Assembly (NCBI RefSeq): GCF_002906655.1
Contig: NZ_CP025794.1
Coordinates: forward strand, 620,001-684,000
DNA: 64,000 bases
Source: Vibrio hyugaensis
GTDB taxonomy: Bacteria; Pseudomonadota; Gammaproteobacteria; Enterobacterales; Vibrionaceae
Reading direction: 5' to 3'
The translations under genes and the position numbers were made by a program. This document shows, piece after piece, positions 58,419 through 64,000 of this stretch. The notes beneath the pieces were generated by a model. The model did not search any database. It was not told the DNA's origin and saw nothing but the letters and a program-made list of their open reading frames with translations. The first letter of the stretch is position 1, and each line of letters starts with the position of its first letter.

Positions 58419-58811
58419 ATGCAGTTACAAACTCAATCTCATACATACTCTCGCTACAACGTATTGGCACAAGCAACACAACCTATGGATGTGTCGGACC
58501 AACTTCTTTCTAAGTTGGCAGTATTGTCTCAACAACAGCAATGGATTCTGTTTACCGCCGAGTGCCCTCGTCCTGATTTTGAGCAACTTGCTGCTTCCCA
58601 CATTCGCTGTCAAAACATCATTCAGATGAAGCCGTCTCAACAGCTCTCTGAAGTGGAGATCGTGATTAAAGCTATTCAGTCTGGTAACGCTAGCGCTGTC
58701 GTCGCATCGAACAAGATTGCGTTAATGAATCAATCAATGCTTCGCGATATTGCTCAACGTTATCAGTGTGAAGTCTTTTTCGTCGAAGGCAGAGTGAACA
58801 AGTACCACTAA
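58419..58811 (+). CDS. sulA: SulA-like cell-division inhibitor
   Basis: 130 residues similar to the SulA superfamily as found in Vibrio: QQQQWILFTAECPRPDF (near 39-55), then SHIRCQNIIQMKPSQQLSEVEIVIKAIQSGNASAVVASNKI, the RecA-like core that contacts FtsZ. Shorter than E. coli SulA (169). SOS control through the LexA box at 58382 fits. AAGGAACAG lies before ATG 58419. The IS50-like element has inserted about 45 bp after its stop. Confidence 0.75.
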   Translation: MQLQTQSHTYSRYNVLAQATQPMDVSDQLLSKLAVLSQQQQWILFTAECPRPDFEQLAASHIRCQNIIQMKPSQQLSEVEIVIKAIQSGNASAVVASNKIALMNQSMLRDIAQRYQCEVFFVEGRVNKYH

Positions 58812-58870
58812 CAAGATCGACGTTATCCATCCTGCATCTCGCCTCCTTTTAAGGCTGTCTCTTATACACA

Positions 58871-58903
58871 AATCCCCAAGCTTGTAGCTTGGGGATTTTT
58901 TTT
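58871..58903 (+). terminator. Terminator just inside the IS50-like left end
   Basis: AATCCCCAAGC / GCTTGGGGATT hairpin with a 5-nt loop and T8, placed before the transposase. It would stop transcription entering from outside and so limit transposase expression. Confidence 0.9.
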
Positions 58904-58960
58904 GAACTCTTTCACGTGTGTGTGATCTGATCACTTAGTAATCCTTACTGAAACACTAAG

Positions 58961-60340
58961 ATGACACATTCAGACGCTAAGCTTTGGGCACAAGAACAAT
59001 TTGGACAAGCACAACTTAAAGACCCTCGAAGAACACAACGCCTTATCAGTTTAGCGACTTCCATTGCTAATCAACCAGGAGTTTCCGTGGCTAAACTTCC
59101 TTTTTCTCCCGCTGATATGGAAGGTGCATATCGCTTTATCCGCAATGAAAACATTGATGCAAAAGACATCGCTGAAGCAGGTTTTCAATCAACTGTATCT
59201 CGAGCTAACGAGCATGAGGAGTTACTCGCGATTGAAGATACAACAACGCTTAGTTTCCCGCATCGAAGTATAAAAGAGGAGCTCGGGCACACGAATCAAG
59301 GTGACAGAACCCGAGCGCTCCACGTACATTCAACTCTACTTTTCGCTCCACAAAGTCAGACCATTGTTGGGCTTATAGAGCAACAACGATGGAGCCGAGA
59401 TATTACTAAGCGTGGGCAAAAGCACCAACACGCGACTCGTCCTTATAAGGAGAAAGAGAGTTACAAATGGGAGCAAGCTTCTCGCCGTGTCGTTGAACGC
59501 CTAGGGGATAAAATGTTAGATGTTATCTCGGTCTGTGACCGAGAAGCAGACCTATTCGAATACTTGACTTATAAACGTCAACATCAGCAGCGCTTTGTCG
59601 TTCGCTCAATGCAAAGTCGCTGCCTAGAAGCTCATCATCAAAAGCTTTACGACTATGCGCAAGCGTTACCAAGCGTCGAGACAAAAGAGCTTACCATCCC
59701 CCAAAAAGGAGGGAGAAAAGCGAGAGATGTAAAGCTTGATGTTAAATATGGTCAGGTGACATTAAAGGCTCCGGCAAACAAAAAAGAGCACGCAGGCATA
59801 CCTGTTTATTATGTTGGTTGCCTTGAGCAAGGGACATCAAAAGACAAGTTAGCATGGCACCTCTTGACGTCGGAGCCAGTAAACAACGTTGAAGACGCTA
59901 TGAGAATTATCGGTTATTACGAGCGCCGATGGCTGATTGAAGATTTCCATAAAGTCTGGAAAAGTGAAGGGACAGATGTGGAGTCACTCAGGCTACAAAG
60001 TAAAGATAACTTAGAGAGATTAAGTGTCATCTATGCCTTTGTTGCTACGCGTTTATTGGCGTTACGCTTCATTAAAGAAGTTGATGAGCTAACGAAAGAA
60101 AGTTGTGAAAAGGTATTGGGTAAAAAAGCTTGGAAGCTACTGTGGTTGAAACTAGAAAGTAAGACGTTACCTAAAGAAGTGCCCGATATGAGCTGGGCGT
60201 ACAAAAATCTCGCTAAATTAGGCGGTTGGAAAGATACCAAGAGGACGGGTAGAGCTTCAATAAAGGTGCTTTGGGAAGGATGGTTTAAACTACAAACCAT
60301 CCTTGAAGGCTACGAACTCGCAATGTCTCTTGATCACTAG
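58961..60340 (+). CDS. IS50/Tn5-type transposase
   Basis: 459 residues (Tn5 transposase 476). DDE residues: Asp in LLAIEDTTTLSFPH (near 87), Asp in SVCDREADLFEYL (near 190) and Glu in YYERRWLIEDFHKVWKSEGT with the Y-x2-R/K-like signature (near 325). The N-terminal DNA-binding part starts WAQEQFGQAQLKDPRRTQRL. The ORF is intact and the end sequences match, so it could be active. A shorter in-frame start could give an inhibitor as in Tn5. Confidence 0.93.
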   Translation: MTHSDAKLWAQEQFGQAQLKDPRRTQRLISLATSIANQPGVSVAKLPFSPADMEGAYRFIRNENIDAKDIAEAGFQSTVSRANEHEELLAIEDTTTLSFPHRSIKEELGHTNQGDRTRALHVHSTLLFAPQSQTIVGLIEQQRWSRDITKRGQKHQHATRPYKEKESYKWEQASRRVVERLGDKMLDVISVCDREADLFEYLTYKRQHQQRFVVRSMQSRCLEAHHQKLYDYAQALPSVETKELTIPQKGGRKARDVKLDVKYGQVTLKAPANKKEHAGIPVYYVGCLEQGTSKDKLAWHLLTSEPVNNVEDAMRIIGYYERRWLIEDFHKVWKSEGTDVESLRLQSKDNLERLSVIYAFVATRLLALRFIKEVDELTKESCEKVLGKKAWKLLWLKLESKTLPKEVPDMSWAYKNLAKLGGWKDTKRTGRASIKVLWEGWFKLQTILEGYELAMSLDH

Positions 60341-60444
60341 ACTTGTGATCAAGAGACAGCGCGTTTGCGAGGCTTTTTTTATTCGCAGCTCAACGCCAAC
60401 GCGACAATAGCGGCCTATGAGAAAAATGAGAGGTTAGCTCGTTC

Positions 60445-60470
60445 AAAAGGCCCATTAAAGGGCCTTTTAC
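60445..60470. terminator. Bidirectional terminator between the IS and the small secreted protein gene
   Basis: AAAAGGCCC / GGGCCTTTT stem with ATTAAA loop, usable on both strands. Confidence 0.85.
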
Positions 60471-60480
60471 TTTCAGTGCA

Positions 60481-60801
60481 TTATTCAATAGTAATTGCTT
60501 TTACAGGTGCATACTTATATTTCGAATCACCGACATTATAATGAACGGTAATCGTCGTTTTGGCATGCTTTACGGATAACAGCGTTGATAGAAGAGTATT
60601 AAAAGCAATGTCACTTTTTGTTATACGAAAGAACCTAGCATCACTTGGCATATGATCCAACGTGAACAATATTTCACCTCGATGACCATTTGGCCAGTTT
60701 TCACCATAAAGGTTTATTTTACTTACTTTACCAGTCTGAGAGCCTGCATAGACATTGAATGACATTAAGCCGATAAACAGCAGTGTGAATAGTTTTTTCA
60801 T
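60481..60801 (-). CDS. Small secreted protein at the RHS locus
   Basis: 106 residues with a clear signal peptide (1-19, MKKLFTLLFIGLMSFNVYA). The mature ~86 residues are strand-rich (GKVSKINLYGENWPNGHRGE, ILFTLDHM...) and may form an OB-like barrel. I do not recognise it. Such small secreted proteins occur next to RHS/SpvB-like toxin genes in Vibrio, but whether it protects, chaperones or contributes to toxicity is open. It lies 86 bp after the probable immunity gene, same strand. Confidence 0.65.
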   Translation of the reverse strand: MKKLFTLLFIGLMSFNVYAGSQTGKVSKINLYGENWPNGHRGEILFTLDHMPSDARFFRITKSDIAFNTLLSTLLSVKHAKTTITVHYNVGDSKYKYAPVKAITIE

Positions 60802-60887
60802 TTATTTCCCAAAATAGTACGTTAGAGATAAGGAGCCTAAGAGCCTAGAAACACCGACCGATTTTTGTTCTGGGCTCTACTGTTTAG

Positions 60888-61526
60888 TCAAGTGATGGAG
60901 TGAACAACTTTGGACACATCCTTCAACATCCCCCTATTACCAACGACTACTAAGGTTTCATCTCGACCATTGTCAGCAGGGAAATAACGCAAAACCGATG
61001 TTGTACTTAACTTTAACAAATCCCTAGCAACAGCATCATAGTTAAACGCCAAAACTGACTTTTCTCCTTTGGCAACCCATCCTTCAACTAGTCCATTAAA
61101 ACTCTCCAGATCGAGCTTAGTTAGTAGGATAAAGCTAAAAGCCCAGTTTAAAACAGCTTCCCCCTCCGATTCATAATCAAATTTTTCTAAATTTACTAAC
61201 GATACAAGCCTAGTACTACCCAGAGCGACCTCAACTTCACCACTATAGCCCTCTAGATTTCGAAGCTCTTTGTTAGACCACAATGCTCCCTTTTTTAACC
61301 TAAGTTTACTAGCTGGACCAATATCATGGCTAGCTACTACCAAATACACATTTCCATCAAAACAATGGGAAATTTTCTCTATGTATTTCAAAGCAGTTAT
61401 TTCTGGACATTGATCCACATCGTACTCTTGCTCCGAACGCAACTTGATTTTTTCAAGAAATAGCGAATCAGACAGATCCACGTTAAAAAAGAAGGCTTTC
61501 TCATTTTTATGCAAAAAAGTACTCAC
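60888..61526 (-). CDS. Probable immunity protein for the RHS toxin
   Basis: 212 residues from GTG 61526 (GGGGA lies 10 nt upstream; the RHS stop is 7 bp before). An in-frame start at 61589 or 61667 would overlap the RHS gene end. No signal peptide; soluble, mixed alpha/beta, unrecognised. A gene just downstream of a polymorphic RHS toxin in the same direction is usually its immunity gene, so the call is by position. It is AT-richer than the RHS core upstream, as is common for swapped toxin-immunity tips. Confidence 0.65.
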   Translation of the reverse strand: MSTFLHKNEKAFFFNVDLSDSLFLEKIKLRSEQEYDVDQCPEITALKYIEKISHCFDGNVYLVVASHDIGPASKLRLKKGALWSNKELRNLEGYSGEVEVALGSTRLVSLVNLEKFDYESEGEAVLNWAFSFILLTKLDLESFNGLVEGWVAKGEKSVLAFNYDAVARDLLKLSTTSVLRYFPADNGRDETLVVVGNRGMLKDVSKVVHSIT

Positions 61527-61533
61527 AATTTTA

Positions 61534-64000
61534 TTAATCCCCGTAGTAATGGTGCTGCTTAAGCTTCGGCGAACCTTTAATTCCTGCATTGTAGTGATTC
61601 CTCTGATCACCTTTACCGCCGTCGTCATATTTAGCAGGTTTGTCTTGTCTAATTGAAATTTTCTCACCTTTATTATTAGTATATTCCAACTGTTTTACAT
61701 TTCGGTCATCTAAGCCTGCCTCCTTCCCTTCAGGGGTATTTGGTTTAATCGTTTTATCAGGTTGGGCACTTCTTGGAATATCGTTTACCTCCTTGGCTTT
61801 GCGGAGAGCTTCACGTGATGTATCAGAACTCGTATCTAAACCATTTTTTGGACGACCTCCTTTCCCTTTTCCAACAACCCCACCAACAGCGGCCATAACC
61901 TTCGCCGTTCGCATTGAAGCCCGGACGTCTTTTGCATTCATGTTTAGGCTGTTTGCCGCGGAGTTTCTATCTTCCTCTGGAGCTTCGTGATAAGCCATGC
62001 CAGCGACACCATAGCCTGGCGCAATAGCATCTCTCACTTTTTTTAGTTTATTAACAGTACTACCAAACACATCGTTAGTTTTGGTTTTCTCGCCTTCAGG
62101 ATCTCTGCTTTCTGAATCCCCCCCCCTATTACCTTTAGGTTTACCGCCGTCTGAATTTGGGTTTCCATCATCCCCTTTAGTCTCTGAGTCATCTGATGCA
62201 ACACCGGAATCTACCCCGCTAAACCCTGTTGGGTCTGTGTACTTGAGCGGGTTATTCATCACATATGCATAGCGGTTGAAGCTATTTACTACGTATGGCG
62301 ACTGAACAAGTGGATCCGCGCTCGTAAAGCGCCCTAACTCTTGGTCGTACACACGTCCGTTCATGTGTATTAATCCAACTTCTGTGATTTCCTCATGCCC
62401 GGTGTAACCTCGGTTGGTAATAGCTGACTGTACAACACTCGCGGCGCTTTTATCTTGCCACTCAACGTGGCGCTGTTTACCCCAAGTATCATAGCTGCGT
62501 TTTTCTACAACTAAGCCGTAACCGTCAGTCAGCATGTCAACAGAATCCAGCGCATCATGGTGCAAGTAGCGCACTTGCTTATTCTTGAGCTGGTTTTTAC
62601 TATCGAGCGTCTGAGTGTTTAAGGCAATTAACTTACCCTCAGCGAAAATAAAGTGCTTGTGTTGTATTTCCCCTGTTTTAAGGTCTTTCTCTCGTTCATA
62701 AGTTTTGCCAAAGTAGAAGGTAACTTTACCATCTGAGCTTCGCTTTAAGTAACGGTCGTGGTTCGCATCATAAGAAAACTCTACCGACTTACCCTCACGT
62801 ACGATTTTGATTGGCTTATTGAACGGCGACCAACGCATCGTTCGCTCATTGGATTTGCTGCCTTTCGCTTTCGCGCTGGTCATGTTACCCACAGCATCGT
62901 AGTTGTAGTCTAAACCATTTGCATTGGTAACAGCATGCGGACCCGCCCCCACTCCAGAGTATTGATAAACACCCACGTCTGATTTGTGGCGAATATTACC
63001 CAGCTTGTCATATTCGAAGCTGCGTTTACCTGTCAGATCCGGGTTGTTAAGACCATGGCGAGCCTTATCAACCAGAACCATGGTGTTGGTTTCGACTCTA
63101 TCTAACGCATCATACGTCCAAATGTCAGTGATGCCGAGCTGATCATCAAAGCGCTGAGTGACGTTGTTGTGCTCATCGTATTGATAACGCAAGTAACGAA
63201 TGTGCTGATTTCGAGATGGCTTGCTTATTTTATCTGAGCTGTAGACATGATTACCCTGATAAGTTGCTATCGCATTCATTCGTCCAGTATCTGCATCGTA
63301 ATCATACGTGTTCATCAACCCATTACCCAGCATTTCACTGAGTGTATGATCAAAAGCATCGGTGGATTGACGCTGCCAATAGTAAACGTAGGCGTTATTT
63401 TTATTTGCCGCAGCCAATTCCGCGTTGGTTAAAATCGTATCCAACATATCGGCTTGGCTCACACCACCATTGCTCCTGCACTCTTTACGAAGACTCGCAT
63501 CCACTCGGTTACCAGCTAGGTCATTAGCAAACTCACAATATAAGCCACTCAGTTTCGCGACTTTCTCCGACACCCCAATCATGTCAGCCGCCAGTGCTTT
63601 GTATTGCTTGTACTGGCGGTTAGCAATATTGGCGGCTTGTTCAAGATCTTCCGCTGCGAATAATAATTCACCGCGCAGTTCATCGTCAGCCTTCGCCGAA
63701 TAAATATCGCCTTGATACATTATGTCTGGCTGACCATCCTCATCGTAATCACCAGATAAAAGCATGTCCTTCATCTGTGTAAGGCTAAGACCAGCTAATT
63801 CCTGCTCAGAAATGGCCGTTGCTGTCAGATCATGCGCTTGCAGCCCTGGTGTAAGGATATCCCATAAATCGCTGCCATCTTTTTCGCTGGTAATTCGATA
63901 AGCCTGACCTTCGAGCGTGACATCCAGAGGGATAGTGATGTCATCGTGCAGCATTACCCAAGTTGCAGGACGCAAATAGCACGTGTTCTGGCCATCACAC
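61534..64000 (-). CDS. RHS-repeat (SpvB/TcB-like) toxin, 3' part, C-terminal nuclease-like tip
   Basis: About 820 residues are visible; the reading frame stays open to the right window edge (CDGQNTCYLRPATW at the edge), so the N-terminal region is missing. An FG-GAP-like repeat (SGDYDEDGQPDIMYQGD) near the edge is followed by YD/RHS repeats and the classic core end GRFTSADPLVQSPYVVNSFN then YVMNNPLKYTDPTGF. The last 228 residues form a polar linker, a small helical part and a tip ending GDQRNHYNAGIKGSPKLKQH then HYYGD, whose His cluster resembles HNH/Endo VII-type nuclease toxins; I cannot name the family. The toxin would be carried inside the RHS shell. Confidence 0.85.
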   Translation of the reverse strand, partial: CDGQNTCYLRPATWVMLHDDITIPLDVTLEGQAYRITSEKDGSDLWDILTPGLQAHDLTATAISEQELAGLSLTQMKDMLLSGDYDEDGQPDIMYQGDIYSAKADDELRGELLFAAEDLEQAANIANRQYKQYKALAADMIGVSEKVAKLSGLYCEFANDLAGNRVDASLRKECRSNGGVSQADMLDTILTNAELAAANKNNAYVYYWQRQSTDAFDHTLSEMLGNGLMNTYDYDADTGRMNAIATYQGNHVYSSDKISKPSRNQHIRYLRYQYDEHNNVTQRFDDQLGITDIWTYDALDRVETNTMVLVDKARHGLNNPDLTGKRSFEYDKLGNIRHKSDVGVYQYSGVGAGPHAVTNANGLDYNYDAVGNMTSAKAKGSKSNERTMRWSPFNKPIKIVREGKSVEFSYDANHDRYLKRSSDGKVTFYFGKTYEREKDLKTGEIQHKHFIFAEGKLIALNTQTLDSKNQLKNKQVRYLHHDALDSVDMLTDGYGLVVEKRSYDTWGKQRHVEWQDKSAASVVQSAITNRGYTGHEEITEVGLIHMNGRVYDQELGRFTSADPLVQSPYVVNSFNRYAYVMNNPLKYTDPTGFSGVDSGVASDDSETKGDDGNPNSDGGKPKGNRGGDSESRDPEGEKTKTNDVFGSTVNKLKKVRDAIAPGYGVAGMAYHEAPEEDRNSAANSLNMNAKDVRASMRTAKVMAAVGGVVGKGKGGRPKNGLDTSSDTSREALRKAKEVNDIPRSAQPDKTIKPNTPEGKEAGLDDRNVKQLEYTNNKGEKISIRQDKPAKYDDGGKGDQRNHYNAGIKGSPKLKQHHYYGD

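Larger units (their letters stand above)
58855..60359 (+). mobile_element. IS50-like (IS4 family, Tn5-type) insertion sequence
   Basis: About 1505 bp (IS50 is 1534). The left end is CTGTCTCTTATACACAAATC, which resembles the Tn5 outside end CTGACTCTTATACACAAGT; the right end read inward is CTGTCTCTTGATCACAAGTC, which resembles the inside end CTGTCTCTTGATCAGATCT. GATC dam sites sit at the right end and in the promoter. The usual 9-bp target duplication is missing (left CTTTTAAGG, right CGCGTTTGC). Confidence 0.93.

Overview
The window looks like a piece of the large chromosome of a Vibrio of the Harveyi clade (V. parahaemolyticus / V. alginolyticus / V. campbellii type). This rests on the gene content and order: purT - tpm - relV - ihfA - pheT/pheS on one side of thrS-infC-rpmI-rplT, a complete hutC-hutI-hutG-hutU-hutH locus, Vibrio-type DUF3581, DUF3334 and DUF2786 genes, and moderate GC with AT-rich intergenic regions. 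No rRNA, tRNA or CRISPR array was seen.

Region 1 (1-18.8 kb) is ordinary core genome. It holds a partial M3 oligoendopeptidase, a tightly overlapping cobalamin-assembly operon headed by a flavin reductase-like gene (flavin reductase, cobT, cobS, cobU, cobC), a small Rossmann oxidoreductase, a TcyP-like cystine symporter, a DUF1826 gene behind a Zur-type palindrome, sbcB, yohJK, cdd, purT behind a PurR box, tpm, relV, ihfA, an AEC transporter and a CpdA-like phosphoesterase. Region 2 (18.8-31.2 kb) has pheST, a three-gene envelope/export operon (RND exporter, LolA-like protein, outer-membrane barrel) with its TetR regulator and four matching palindromes, an XRE regulator, a RidA-VOC-YbjQ operon and a MazG-like gene.

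Region 3 (31.4-43.7 kb) starts with G-rich heptamer repeats and an IS3-family element directly behind the rplT terminator. It continues with the translation operon thrS-infC(ATT start)-rpmI-rplT, a Spo0M-like gene and the histidine-utilisation regulon with a HutC operator. Region 4 (43.8-48.1 kb) is an accessory island between hutH and the DUF3581 gene: an 880-residue secreted protein of unknown function, then two secreted mono-ADP-ribosyltransferase-like proteins, all on the minus strand and closely spaced. It is the most novel-looking locus here and reads as a secreted toxin operon.

Region 5 (48.9-58.8 kb) is core: DUF3581, a methyltransferase-like membrane protein, YdiJ, DUF3334, DUF2786, an OmpA-type lipoprotein, a membrane J-domain/Sel1 protein, two small proteins and a SulA-like SOS gene with a LexA box. 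About 170 bp upstream of that box lies an array of CTGTATA half-sites with an exact 22-bp period. Region 6 (58.85-64 kb) is mobile or accessory: an IS50-like (Tn5-family) element without target duplication, then a small secreted protein, a probable immunity gene and the 3' part of an RHS-repeat toxin running off the window end.
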